Shown one piece after another: positions 18,155 through 26,371 of a DNA stretch of 55,676 nucleotides. Source of the stretch: an uncultured Erysipelotrichaceae bacterium (GTDB lineage: Bacteria; Bacillota_I; Bacilli_A; RF39; UBA660). A program made the position numbers and the translations under genes. Location of the stretch: positions 1 to 55,676 of the forward strand of contig CACZGA010000009.1 of assembly GCA_902780585.1 (NCBI GenBank). Reading direction: 5' to 3'. Position 1 is the stretch's first letter; the number at the start of each line of letters is the position of its first letter. Under the pieces are notes generated by a model, which ran no database searches, was not told where the DNA came from, and saw only the letters and a list, made by a program, of their open reading frames with translations.

Positions 18155-18190
18155 TAAAAAGTCTTTGAACGTGAAGTTCAAGACTTTTTT
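18155..18190. terminator. Bidirectional terminator of the SDR gene
   Basis: A stem GTCTTTGAAC/GTTCAAGAC with one bulged T (18161-18170 with 18176-18184) lies between A-rich and T-rich tracts. It ends the SDR transcript on the - strand. Confidence 0.7.
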
Positions 18191-18202
18191 TCTCTTCTTT
18201 GA

Positions 18203-18961
18203 TTATACTGCTGTATAACCACCATCTACTGGTAGTATTACTCCTGTTACATAACTTGCTTCAGGGCTAGCTAAGAAGATAGCAGCAGCATTTAGTTCAC
18301 CTTCTTTGCCATATCTTTTCATTGGAACATGGCTATTAGCAAAGGCTTGGAATTGTTCTGTATCTAATACTGCAGTTGTTAATTCTGTATAGAAATATCC
18401 TGGACAAATACAGTTTACTGTTATTCCTAATGGTGCTAATTCTGCAGCGGCTGCACGTGTAAAGTTTACAACTGCTCCTTTAGATGAATGGTAAGCGATA
18501 GTAGGAATTTCAGAGTTACCTACCATACCATACATAGATGCTATATTAATAACTCTTCCATAGTTATTCTTTTTCATAATATTTCCAAATGCTCTAGTCA
18601 TTTTGAAAACGCTTGTTTCATCTGTAGCAATGGTAAAATCCCATTCCTCATCATTCATGTCTAGTACACCTTTATCTTTAGATGAACCGGCACAGTTTAC
18701 TAAGATATCTACTTTACCAAATACTTCTTCAGCTTTTTTAGCGGCTGCGTCAATATCTTCTGTACTTGTTACATCACATTTTACTGGTAAAACTCTTACT
18801 CCTTCTGCTTCTAATTCTTTTTTTAATTCTTCTAGACGTTCTACTCTTCTAGCTAGAATTACTAAATCAGCTCCTTGTTTAGCAAAGCCTCTGGCCATTT
18901 GCATTCCTAAGCCAGATGATGCTCCTGTTATTACAGCTACTTGATTTTTTAAATTAAACAT
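18203..18961 (-). CDS. Short-chain dehydrogenase/reductase
   Basis: An NAD(P)-dependent oxidoreductase of the classical SDR family, 252 residues. Cofactor motif Thr-Gly-Ala-Ser-Ser-Gly-Leu-Gly at 13-20, Asn-Cys-Ala-Gly near 89-92, and the catalytic Ser (Ile-Ala-Ser-Met) followed by Tyr-His-Ser-Ser-Lys near 157-161. Ala-Arg-Arg after beta2 favours NADP(H). The closing Gly-Val-Ile-Leu-Pro-Val-Asp-Gly-Gly-Tyr is typical of gluconate 5-dehydrogenase and FabG-like members. The substrate cannot be deduced; a sugar acid or polyol is plausible. It is monocistronic, with an AGGAGG ribosome site. Confidence 0.88.
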   Translation of the reverse strand: MFNLKNQVAVITGASSGLGMQMARGFAKQGADLVILARRVERLEELKKELEAEGVRVLPVKCDVTSTEDIDAAAKKAEEVFGKVDILVNCAGSSKDKGVLDMNDEEWDFTIATDETSVFKMTRAFGNIMKKNNYGRVINIASMYGMVGNSEIPTIAYHSSKGAVVNFTRAAAAELAPLGITVNCICPGYFYTELTTAVLDTEQFQAFANSHVPMKRYGKEGELNAAAIFLASPEASYVTGVILPVDGGYTAV

Positions 18962-19093
18962 ATACCCTCCTAATCATGACTCTATCATGTTATATATATT
19001 GTACCATATATTTAATTATTTTTACTTTTTAAATTAAAATTAGACTAAATTAGACAATTTTGTAAAATAACAAGCTATCGTAATGCCTTCTCA

Positions 19094-19122
19094 TTGATAT
19101 TTTCCGCTATCTGTTGTATAAT
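19094..19122 (+). promoter_or_regulatory. Promoter of the five-repeat protein gene
   Basis: TTGATA (19094-19099), a 17-base spacer and TATAAT (19117-19122) give a near-consensus sigma-A promoter about 35 bases upstream of the start codon. It predicts a short leader from about 19129. Confidence 0.7.
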
Positions 19123-19157
19123 ATACATGATTTTAGTGTATTTAAGAGGGTGTTTTT

Positions 19158-21272
19158 ATGAAGAGAGGGCAAGGAATAATACCTTATGGTGATCCAAGTT
19201 ATTCTATACAACAAAAGGCAATGGTTGGGGATTGCTTAGAAGCACAAGAATTATTCGATGACATTATGGGATATACGCATTGGAAAGAAGTACTTGACTT
19301 TTTGGATGATCATGGCATAAGAGGAGAAAAACTAGTTAGATTTTATAGGGATTTTTGTGAAAGTGACAAAAATAAGTTTTTGTTAACTTTGAAAACGCTT
19401 AGCGCATGTACTTTGTCTTATGATGTTATTTATACAGAGTCCGAATTAGAATGTAATTGGGGATTAAGTAAGCCCACACCATTTTTGGGTGAAAATGTCG
19501 GGTTAGATGAGATAAAACAAGCCAGCTTTTACGATATTGATATGAGTAGTATATATTATAAAAGTCATAATGGATTTATGGAATCATTAAAGCAAGCTGT
19601 AATGGAACAATATTCTAGTTCTATTAAGTATAGGCATCCAGACATTTCTATTGAAGAAATGATAAGTACTACTAATCTTGTGGTAAATGTAAGTGAAGGT
19701 GTCCCAGAGAGTGTTGAAGCTGTACTTGGAATACTAGATTATGATGGAGAAAAACAAGCAGTCTTAAAATTTGATCATTTAGGTATTACGGGAGATGTGC
19801 TACGTAAGTTTTATGTTGATGGTTGTGGCGAAGACAAACAATCATTACTAAGAGTTATGTGTATGATAAATCAAGATTTAATATCCTATGATGATATTCT
19901 TAAAAATTTATCTTTAGAACATCCACTTCCTTTTTTAGACAAAGATATTGTTTTTAATTATAAGTGGAATTTATTTTTTTCAGAGCAAAATGAGTTCTTA
20001 CGCAATAATGCAGAGGCTTTTTTGAAAAAGATTCAAAATGTTCCAAAAGATTCTTTTGGAAAGATGGTTAAAAGAAGTAGTCCTTCTATTCTTGATTCAA
20101 TTATTAACCGATTAAGTAATGGTAATCAGCAAGTAAGAGATATACTTTATAGTTTTAGTTCTGAATACAATTTTCTTAATGGTGCTATATTTTTCGAGAA
20201 AAATGATATTATAGGTGAAGATATATTAAAACTATTTAATTGTCATAATGAAGATCCTGATATGTTTTATTGGACTGTTAAGTTGTTTTTAGATGGTTTT
20301 TTCCCAGTAGAAGCGATTAAGAAAAATTTAGCACTTACAAATCCGCTGCCATTTATTAACATGGATATTGTTCAACCTAGCGATAGATGTAAATTTACAT
20401 TTGATAAAGATTATGAAGAATATAAAAAGAGAATGCAAGATAATGTTAAAAACTTTTTGTGGTGTCTAAAGCAAAGAAGCGCATTGCAACAGACATCTTA
20501 TGATTCAACCCCAGAGGTAAATAAAATGACACCTCAAAGTCAGTTTGATCTAATTACGGCGTTAAGTGCAGGAAATAAGGCCACTGCTTTATTAATTGCT
20601 AAATTGATTACTAAAGAAGCAAAGCCAGCATTTAATTATTGCTATGAATTAGGAATTAAGGGAGAAAAATTCTCTAAATTTTACAATAATGGTTGTTGTA
20701 GTGATATGAGTAAATTTTATTTAATTTTAGAAATGTTTAAACGAGGCGTTTATTCAAATGATATTATTCAAATGAATCTTGCTTTGCCAACCCCTGCTCC
20801 ATTTATAAGAGAGTCTTCTGAGATATTGAGCCCTCCTAGACCTTTTGGTGAAAAACCATATGCTTATGCTCATCCTTTTTGGGAAGTCCAATTTAAAAAT
20901 TGGAAAGATGATTTCCTAGAAGACTTTGGTGGAAGATTAATGCTTGATGTGAGTGAAAATCTTCGTGATGCAGCCCAAATAGCGACTTCGATTTTAAGAA
21001 AAAAAACCAGAGATGGTGTACAAGATCTTATGTTCTGTAAAACAAACAATATAACAGGTAATAGGATTGTAAAATTATACAAGTCATGGGGTTGTGAAAA
21101 CGAAGAATTATTAGCAGCTACTTTAGATCATCTCGAAACTGGTGCTGTCCCAGCAACAATAATTACAAATAATTTAGATTTAGAACAACCTATTCCATTT
21201 TTAAATGATAATTTTTTAGAAGAGTATCGTGCTGCTAGAGGTGATTCTAATAATTCAGGATATCATAATTAA
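19158..21272 (+). CDS. 704-residue protein of five ~150-residue repeats, unknown
   Basis: Not recognised. The protein consists of five related units whose conserved cores lie at about 52-110, 207-260, 349-400, 498-549 and 630-682. Each core has Gly-Ile-x-Gly-Glu-x-Leu-x-Lys-(Phe/Leu)-Tyr/Phe, then an acidic Cys-x-x-Asp patch. It ends in Asn-Leu-x-Leu-x-x-Pro-x-Pro-Phe-(Leu/Ile). The spacer between cores is helical and more variable, often with a Gly-Asn/Asp-x-x-x-Ala start. The result resembles an alpha-solenoid scaffold. No signal peptide, membrane helix or catalytic motif is visible, so it is likely cytosolic. It is monocistronic, with its own promoter and terminator. Inference: a protein- or RNA-binding repeat scaffold. 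Confidence 0.75.
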   Translation: MKRGQGIIPYGDPSYSIQQKAMVGDCLEAQELFDDIMGYTHWKEVLDFLDDHGIRGEKLVRFYRDFCESDKNKFLLTLKTLSACTLSYDVIYTESELECNWGLSKPTPFLGENVGLDEIKQASFYDIDMSSIYYKSHNGFMESLKQAVMEQYSSSIKYRHPDISIEEMISTTNLVVNVSEGVPESVEAVLGILDYDGEKQAVLKFDHLGITGDVLRKFYVDGCGEDKQSLLRVMCMINQDLISYDDILKNLSLEHPLPFLDKDIVFNYKWNLFFSEQNEFLRNNAEAFLKKIQNVPKDSFGKMVKRSSPSILDSIINRLSNGNQQVRDILYSFSSEYNFLNGAIFFEKNDIIGEDILKLFNCHNEDPDMFYWTVKLFLDGFFPVEAIKKNLALTNPLPFINMDIVQPSDRCKFTFDKDYEEYKKRMQDNVKNFLWCLKQRSALQQTSYDSTPEVNKMTPQSQFDLITALSAGNKATALLIAKLITKEAKPAFNYCYELGIKGEKFSKFYNNGCCSDMSKFYLILEMFKRGVYSNDIIQMNLALPTPAPFIRESSEILSPPRPFGEKPYAYAHPFWEVQFKNWKDDFLEDFGGRLMLDVSENLRDAAQIATSILRKKTRDGVQDLMFCKTNNITGNRIVKLYKSWGCENEELLAATLDHLETGAVPATIITNNLDLEQPIPFLNDNFLEEYRAARGDSNNSGYHN

Positions 21273-21279
21273 AAAATAA

Positions 21280-21308
21280 ACATCTCAAAAATGAGATGTT
21301 TTAATTTT
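21280..21308 (+). terminator. Intrinsic terminator of the five-repeat gene
   Basis: ACATCTCA/TGAGATGT (21280-21287 with 21292-21299, AAAA loop) is followed by TTTAATTTTTT. The following 200 bases to 21512 are AT-rich, with no gene or clear structure that I can see apart from the GGGAGG ribosome site of the next gene. Confidence 0.8.
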
Positions 21309-21512
21309 TTCTATTTATAAATGTAGGTAATTATAATTCAATTAAATGGTGCCTGTGAAGAAGAAGTCGAATAACTTTTCTTACAAACATTTAATAGGTA
21401 GTAATAACTTACTAACTAATACAGGTATACTACATTTTAGACAAAATGAAGAAATAATATATAAATAATTTAAATAATATGATAAAATAAATAACTCGAG
21501 GGAGGAATTGGA

Positions 21513-22217
21513 ATGTTTTTATATGATAAAAAAGATAAATATTTAGATGTTTATGATTTTACTGCTAGTAGAAGTGATTTAGCAAATTATAGAATGACGA
21601 AAATGAAAAAATTACCGGAAGATGAGAAAGTTTTTATTGCTGAAACTCGTGTTGATCCTTATGGTGATATACCACTTTTTGAAAAATATACTGGTGAAAT
21701 TTTTAATGATGAAGTTCTTACTGCAAGTTATGCAGATAATGACTCTGAAGAAAGAAAAACAAGTAATGCTTATAGACGTTATCACGTTTTAAAGGCTGAT
21801 AGAAGAAGTAAGGAAAATAATGATAATTTATTAGCTTGCTATGGATATGGTCATTTATCTAATAAACCTGTAGTTCAAATTCAATATGCTGAAATGATAA
21901 AATATTATCTTTTAAAAAGAGAAAATTATGATTTTGTAGAATTTGATGAATATGGAAAAAAATACAGAATGGAAGAAATCATTCAATTACCTGAAACTTT
22001 ATATTTATTACAATTAATAGAACAAGGAAGATTTGATTTATTAGATGGCAAAAATGTTGCTGAGCAACTAGCCTTATATTCATTATCTAAAATAAACGAG
22101 ATAAGTTTTGAAGAATTACAAAAAATGGATGCTTGTGGAGTAACTGAAAATATATATACAGAAGTTATTAATAAAGCTGATAATGATGCTCATGTTTTAA
22201 AATTAATAAAGAAATAA
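21513..22217 (+). CDS. Unknown soluble protein, 234 residues
   Basis: Not recognised. The protein is rich in Asp, Glu, Lys and Tyr, lacks signal or membrane segments and has two parts. An N-terminal ~110 residues is mixed alpha/beta (Val-Asp-Pro-Tyr-Gly-Asp-Ile-Pro-Leu-Phe). A C-terminal helical part (about 120-234) contains Leu-Leu-Gln-Leu-Ile-Glu-Gln-Gly-Arg-Phe. Start supported by GGGAGGAATTGGA. It is followed directly by the candidate small RNA region, so a shared or read-through transcript is possible. Confidence 0.65.
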   Translation: MFLYDKKDKYLDVYDFTASRSDLANYRMTKMKKLPEDEKVFIAETRVDPYGDIPLFEKYTGEIFNDEVLTASYADNDSEERKTSNAYRRYHVLKADRRSKENNDNLLACYGYGHLSNKPVVQIQYAEMIKYYLLKRENYDFVEFDEYGKKYRMEEIIQLPETLYLLQLIEQGRFDLLDGKNVAEQLALYSLSKINEISFEELQKMDACGVTENIYTEVINKADNDAHVLKLIKK

Positions 22218-22238
22218 AAAGTCGTGGCACGTTTCTGT

Positions 22239-22266
22239 TTGCAATTAATTTGCAATTTATTACAAT
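22239..22266 (+). promoter_or_regulatory. Putative promoter of the structured RNA
   Basis: TTGCAA (22239-22244), a 16-base spacer and TACAAT (22261-22266) would start transcription near 22273, exactly at the foot of the first long hairpin. A second TTGCAA at 22250-22255 is too close to serve as a -35 box. Confidence 0.4.
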
Positions 22267-22272
22267 TCAAAA

Positions 22273-22435
22273 AAACATAATTTTGTTTGAACGATAAGTT
22301 CTTGTTTAATTATGCTTTAGGGTTTCAAAAGGGAAATTTTCCTTTGCACACACACTTTTGACTCTGTCAAATGGGAATTGTGTTACTCTATTGGAAATAG
22401 AGTCTTATACGACAAGCAAACTGCTTGTCTTTTAT
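22273..22435 (+). ncRNA. Candidate structured small RNA (unassigned)
   Basis: A ~160-base stretch with no reading frame holds a chain of hairpins. First, CATAATT/AATTATG (22276-22282 with 22308-22314) encloses a symmetric internal loop TTGTTT/TTGTTT and GAAC/GTTC. Then come TTTGAC-TCT-GTCAAA (22357-22371), ACTCTATT-GGA-AATAGAGT (22385-22403) and an intrinsic terminator (22411-22433). A promoter-like sequence ends just before it. I compared it by eye with 6S, SRP, tmRNA and RNase P and cannot match any. Alternatives: a long structured 3' UTR of the upstream gene. Confidence 0.45.
22411..22435 (+). terminator. Intrinsic terminator of the small RNA region
   Basis: GACAAGCA-AAC-TGCTTGTC (22411-22429) is followed by TTTTATTAT. 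The stem is strong for this genome. The ~60 bases downstream, up to the opposing tRNA terminator, show nothing else. Confidence 0.85.
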
Positions 22436-22493
22436 TATGATTTATTTTATTAATTTTCTTTGTGTACAATATGGTACAACTTCATTTTTTAAA

Positions 22494-22520
22494 TAACAAA
22501 AAAACTAACATTTTTGTTAG
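22494..22520 (-). terminator. Intrinsic terminator of tRNA-Thr
   Basis: On the - strand CTAACA/TGTTAG (22505-22510 with 22515-22520) is followed by T7. Another imperfect stem around 22533-22555 lies between it and the tRNA. Confidence 0.75.
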
Positions 22521-22566
22521 TAATTTATTTCTCTCGAAACTTTAAAATTCGAGTTTCCTATCAATC

Positions 22567-22642
<76 letters not shown>

Positions 22643-22732
22643 GTTTTGTCTTTTTCATTATAGCACATAATAAATATAGAGAGAAGTGTTTTTAATTGAT
22701 TTTTGTAGTATAATAATATCAAGGAGGCTTCT

Positions 22733-23425
22733 ATGAAAATACGTAATAATAGGATTGCTCATAGAGGGGCATTTAATAATATAGATATTCCAGAGAACTC
22801 TTTGTTAGCTTTTAAAAAAGCCATAGATATGAAATGGGATATTGAATTAGATGTACAATTAACAAAAGATAATGTATTAGTAGTATTCCACGATGAAGAT
22901 TTAAAAAGAATGACTGGTATTTCAAAAAAAATATGTGATGTAGATTATTCAGAATTACAGAATTATCATCTTTTAGATACTAAGGAGTCAATTCCTACTT
23001 TTTCGGAAGTATTAAAATTAATAAAGGGAAAAGTATTAATAGATATAGAGGTTAAAAATACTAAGAGAATACAAGAAACTTGTCAAATATTAATGGATTT
23101 ATTAAAAGACTACCCCTACCCTTATCTTTTAAAGTCTTTTAATCCTAAAATAGTTAGAGTATTAAAAGATATGTCTAACGTAGAAGTTGGTTATTTAATA
23201 CATTCTAAGTATCGTTCTAGACTAATTAAAATATTATTGCAAAGTAAATTTGTTATTCGTTATAGTAAAGCAGACTTCTTAGCAATCAATAGAAATCTTT
23301 TAAAAACTCGTAAGTTTAAGAAACTATCTTCTAATTATCCTATTATGGTATGGACTATTAATAATAAAGAAGATATTCCAGAAGAGCCTTTTATTGCGGT
23401 TTGTAATAATATTATGAAATTATAA
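22733..23425 (+). CDS. Glycerophosphodiester phosphodiesterase (GDPD family)
   Basis: Hydrolyses glycerophosphodiesters to glycerol-3-phosphate and alcohol. Catalytic signatures are at His-Arg-Gly (about 9-11), Glu-Asn-Ser-Leu-x-Ala-Phe (about 21-27), Ile-Glu-Leu-Asp-Val-Gln-Leu-Thr-Lys-Asp (about 37-46), and Val-Phe-His-Asp near 51-54, all metal or acid-base residues of the family. Ile-Asp-Ile-Glu-Val-Lys follows near 105-110. The protein is 230 residues without a signal peptide, so cytosolic. AAGGAGG ribosome site. The membrane-anchored unknown gene follows after 13 bases. Confidence 0.92.
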   Translation: MKIRNNRIAHRGAFNNIDIPENSLLAFKKAIDMKWDIELDVQLTKDNVLVVFHDEDLKRMTGISKKICDVDYSELQNYHLLDTKESIPTFSEVLKLIKGKVLIDIEVKNTKRIQETCQILMDLLKDYPYPYLLKSFNPKIVRVLKDMSNVEVGYLIHSKYRSRLIKILLQSKFVIRYSKADFLAINRNLLKTRKFKKLSSNYPIMVWTINNKEDIPEEPFIAVCNNIMKL

Positions 23426-23438
23426 AATGGAGGTATAT

Positions 23439-23939
23439 ATGAAAAAGAGTATAATAATTATTTTTATAATTATAATTGCGATTGGGATAGCTATTTTATA
23501 TACTACAGGTATATTTAATAAAGAATCTAATATAGAAAATAATACTAATAAAGAGGAAGAAAAGATAGAAAAAGATACTATAGATTATAGTTCTTTTATA
23601 GGTACTTGGAATAATGATGTTACCCAAAATGAGATTGTTATTAAGAGTATAGAGAATAATAAATTAACATTTACTTGGGTCTTATATAGAATAACTGGTT
23701 TAGATGATATAACTATTTCTTTTGAAAATGGTATGGGTAGTTTCTATTTTGAAGGAATAGATGATTTAGATGACAATCAAAAAGTTTATAGAAAAGCTAC
23801 TGTTGTATTTACAGATAATGGTGTTGATGTATTAGTAGAAGATGTTGATAAAATAGATAATAAGTATAAATCACTTGGTGATATAGATGGTGGTAATTAT
23901 ATTAAACCAGGTACATATAGTCATAATAATAAAGTATAA
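23439..23939 (+). CDS. Membrane-anchored unknown protein
   Basis: A 166-residue protein with an N-terminal Ile-rich membrane helix (about 2-22), an Asn/Glu/Lys-rich linker and an extracytoplasmic domain with Ile-Gly-Thr-Trp-Asn-Asn near 51-56, probably a small beta-barrel. I use the ATG at 23439. The in-frame ATG at 23427 begins inside the ATGGAGG ribosome site. Likely co-transcribed with the GDPD gene. Confidence 0.6.
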   Translation: MKKSIIIIFIIIIAIGIAILYTTGIFNKESNIENNTNKEEEKIEKDTIDYSSFIGTWNNDVTQNEIVIKSIENNKLTFTWVLYRITGLDDITISFENGMGSFYFEGIDDLDDNQKVYRKATVVFTDNGVDVLVEDVDKIDNKYKSLGDIDGGNYIKPGTYSHNNKV

Positions 23940-23957
23940 CGAGCAATGCTCGTTTTT
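23939..23957 (+). terminator. Intrinsic terminator of the GDPD operon
   Basis: ACGAGC-AAT-GCTCGT (23939-23953) with a following T run overlaps the stop codon of the membrane-anchored protein. Confidence 0.75.
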
Positions 23958-23962
23958 ATATT

Positions 23963-23985
23963 AAAAAAACAACCCCTTAGGATTG
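23963..23985 (-). terminator. Intrinsic terminator of tRNA-Arg
   Basis: On the - strand CAATCC pairs with GGGTTG (one G-U) across a short loop and is followed by T7 (23969-23963). Confidence 0.65.
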
Positions 23986-23993
23986 TCTATTTA

Positions 23994-24068
23994 TGGTGTT
24001 CAGAAAGGGAATCGAACCCTTATCATTTCCGTCGGAGGGAAATATTTTATCCATTAAACTATCCGAAC
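23994..24068 (-). tRNA. tRNA-Arg (anticodon CCG)
   Basis: The - strand folds with acceptor GTTCGGA/TCTGAAC (one G-U), D-stem GTTT/AAAT, anticodon stem TTTCC/GGAAA with loop CTCCGAC giving CCG (reads CGG), perfect T-stem AAGGG/CCCTT, discriminator A and an encoded CCA. It starts only 10 bases after the lipoprotein stop, so it may be processed from a joint mRNA-tRNA transcript. Confidence 0.93.
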
Positions 24069-24078
24069 AAATAGAGGA

Positions 24079-24597
24079 TTACTCCTCTACTTTAGTACAT
24101 TTTGTACCAAACTTTTTAGCTAATTCTAACCATTTATCTACTTTAGGTATGCCATTTTCTACTACATTGTGTTCTGATCCTTCAATATCTAATAACTGTT
24201 GAATATCTATTTTATCATAGTTAATGGTAATTACACTTGTTACGGCAGTTTCTCCTCTGATTACTTCAGTATCATAATACTCTAAGTCAGTATAGTGAGA
24301 ATGTATACCTCTATAAGCTTCTTCATATTTATCTAATATTTCCTCGTTAGGAGATATTACTTTTTCTTCTGATTTTACTAAGTTTAATACTTCACCAGTA
24401 TAATATATTTCATACTGCAAAGATACTTCTCCACCTTCTAGAGTGCCTTGTCTTTCACAATGTTTATGTTCCATCTTAGCAGTGTTTACTTTTTCACCAT
24501 TACTTATTACTTCTGTTTTTTTAGTTTCTTCATTATCTTCACAACCTGTTAAGATAAATAAAGATACTACTATTAATACTATTAGTAGTTTTTTCAT
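24079..24597 (-). CDS. Lipoprotein, possibly DUF1307/YehR-like
   Basis: A signal peptide with the lipobox Leu-Thr-Gly-Cys (Cys19) marks a membrane-attached lipoprotein. The 153-residue mature part is rich in Glu/Lys, with Tyr-Glu-Ile-Tyr-Tyr-Thr-Gly-Glu-Val and an acidic helical segment. The pattern resembles YehR/DUF1307 lipoproteins of Bacillota, which lack a known role; the assignment is weak. The gene is followed within 10 bases by tRNA-Arg with no terminator between. Confidence 0.8.
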   Translation of the reverse strand: MKKLLIVLIVVSLFILTGCEDNEETKKTEVISNGEKVNTAKMEHKHCERQGTLEGGEVSLQYEIYYTGEVLNLVKSEEKVISPNEEILDKYEEAYRGIHSHYTDLEYYDTEVIRGETAVTSVITINYDKIDIQQLLDIEGSEHNVVENGIPKVDKWLELAKKFGTKCTKVEE

Positions 24598-24627
24598 TTT
24601 ATCACCTCATTTATATAGTATAGCATA

Positions 24628-25461
24628 TTATTGCAAAAAAGTATTTAATTCAGTATATACCTCTTCTGATAGTTCTTTATCCATTTGTTTTAAAAAACCA
24701 TGAGATGAAAATGGTAATTCAATGTACTTGTTATTTTCACCTTTTAACTTGTCATAATACTCTTTAGCTTCATCTTTAATACAATCTACTTTACCTACCA
24801 TTACTAGAGTATTTGGTTTATTAGTTAGAGATTGATTTATAGGATTTAGCATTAAATCTTGGTAATCTTCTTCTTTTAATAAACTTTCATAATACTCTTC
24901 TAAGCTTTGTATTAAATGCATATTAAAATCTTTATTTTCTTCAATAGATGGGAATCTTTCTTTTTTAAAATCTAGAGAAGTTATAGGATAGAACAATATT
25001 TCTTTTTCTACTTCTACATCTTCTATACCTAATATTAGTGTTGCTCCTGTTGAATCTCCAGCTAAAACTATATTTTCTTTTTCTATACCATCTAATACTA
25101 ATCTTTTACATAAGTATTCTATAGTGTTTTTTATTTCTTTTACCATTTTCTTATATTGTTTTTTATATTCTTGGTACTCTATAGCGATTATTAGATGATT
25201 GGTTTTAATACTCATGTTTTTACAAATATTACTATATTCACCAGTACAATCTGTTATCTTATCATTACCATGGATGTATATCATTACTTTATGCATTTCA
25301 GTTACTTTTTTAGGATAAAATACTCTTACTGGCAGTATATCTTCATCCATTATTATTATATAATTACTGATATTTTTCTTAGAAATAGCAGGATGAAGTA
25401 TTTCCTTTACACTACGGAATAATCTATATTTAGTTTCATTATCAAATTCATTGTGTTTCAT
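24628..25461 (-). CDS. Alpha/beta hydrolase (esterase-like)
   Basis: A serine hydrolase of the HSL type. The oxyanion region is Tyr-Ile-His-Gly-Asn (about 66-70) rather than the usual His-Gly-Gly-Gly. The nucleophile elbow is Gly-Asp-Ser-Thr-Gly-Ala (about 137-142), with Asp in Val-Gly-Lys-Val-Asp and His in Ser-His-Gly-Phe, giving a plausible Ser-Asp-His triad. A soluble 277-residue protein. Substrate unknown; small acyl esters are likely. AATGGTGATTAT ribosome site. Independent of the lipoprotein gene. Confidence 0.8.
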   Translation of the reverse strand: MKHNEFDNETKYRLFRSVKEILHPAISKKNISNYIIIMDEDILPVRVFYPKKVTEMHKVMIYIHGNDKITDCTGEYSNICKNMSIKTNHLIIAIEYQEYKKQYKKMVKEIKNTIEYLCKRLVLDGIEKENIVLAGDSTGATLILGIEDVEVEKEILFYPITSLDFKKERFPSIEENKDFNMHLIQSLEEYYESLLKEEDYQDLMLNPINQSLTNKPNTLVMVGKVDCIKDEAKEYYDKLKGENNKYIELPFSSHGFLKQMDKELSEEVYTELNTFLQ

Positions 25462-25491
25462 ATAATCACCATTTACATTTTATCATAAAAT

Positions 25492-25521
25492 AAAGAACCT
25501 TCTTTGGGAAAGGTTCTTTTG
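25492..25521 (-). terminator. Intrinsic terminator of the acyltransferase pair
   Basis: AAAGAACCTT/AAGGTTCTTT (25492-25501 with 25510-25519) has A/T-rich flanks. It lies just after the stop at 25532 of the first acyltransferase. Confidence 0.75.
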
Positions 25522-25531
25522 TTTACACTAT

Positions 25532-26371
25532 TTACCATTTATTTTGTTCATTATCTTTAATTAAATTCTTAATTTCTTGGTCTAGTTTTTGATTGGCTTT
25601 AGCTAAATCAGTATCTGCATAAAATGGTTCTCCTATACGAATAGTTAAATTCTTACCTCTAAATTTATAATCTCCAGTAATGGCGTATGGTACTATTTTA
25701 GCATTTGTTTTATGAGCCATTGATACGGCACCGAACTTTAATGGTAACAATATATGATCATAATATTCTTCTCTTGTTATTCTATGGGACTTTACTAATT
25801 CTTGTAAGAAATAATCGGCATCTACTACATTATCTAAGAATTCTTCTTTAGTTATTTTTTTATTGTCTTTTAATTCTTCTAAGTAATCTATAAATGAAGT
25901 TCTATTGTTTTTTACTTTAGCATAGAAAGTTTTAAAGTCCATGTTCTCTTCTAGAAAATATTTTTCATATAGTTCGTTTGCTCTTGACTCTTTTAAATGA
26001 TTTCTAGTTCCTTCAGGGAATAGTCCTAGTATTTCATTATTATTTAAGACATCTAAAGCTTCTTTAGTAGCTTCTTCATCTTTTTTACTTCTATCTACTG
26101 GTATACAACCTGTTCCTCTAAAGAACCATGGAAATTTACCCTCCTTATACTTTGGGTCAAAATACTCTTTTTTTGCCATATAGCGAATACATCTTTTAGT
26201 AGAAATAATAATATTACATTGATCCATAATATGAATATGATTACCTACAATTATGGTTGCGCCTTCCTTGGGAATATTTTCTTTACCTATGATAGTTGGT
26301 CTATACCAAAACTTATAGATTGGTCCTAATATTGGTTTAGCAATTTTATATAGAATCATTTTTTCTGACAT
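25532..26371 (-). CDS. PlsC-like acyltransferase with a ~90-residue insertion
   Basis: A 1-acyl-glycerol-3-phosphate acyltransferase-type domain. Motif I His-Ile-His-Ile-Met-Asp (HX4D) is preceded by Gly-Asn, near residues 44-50, and motif III Phe-Pro-Glu-Gly-Thr-Arg near 117-122. Right after motif III a charged helical insertion of ~90 residues (about 123-212) intervenes before the Pro-Leu-Lys-Phe-Gly-Ala motif. It is unusual for this family. The start at 26371 has AGAAGG 8 bases upstream and overlaps the end of the next acyltransferase gene by 26 bases, so the two are translationally coupled. It probably acts in phospholipid synthesis at the membrane. Confidence 0.8.
   Translation of the reverse strand: MSEKMILYKIAKPILGPIYKFWYRPTIIGKENIPKEGATIIVGNHIHIMDQCNIIISTKRCIRYMAKKEYFDPKYKEGKFPWFFRGTGCIPVDRSKKDEEATKEALDVLNNNEILGLFPEGTRNHLKESRANELYEKYFLEENMDFKTFYAKVKNNRTSFIDYLEELKDNKKITKEEFLDNVVDADYFLQELVKSHRITREEYYDHILLPLKFGAVSMAHKTNAKIVPYAITGDYKFRGKNLTIRIGEPFYADTDLAKANQKLDQEIKNLIKDNEQNKW

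Noticed and set aside
22273-22435. 6S, SRP or tmRNA identity for the structured RNA
   Set aside because: No long closing stem with central bubble, no GGAA-type SRP apical motif and no tRNA-like/mRNA-like part could be identified.
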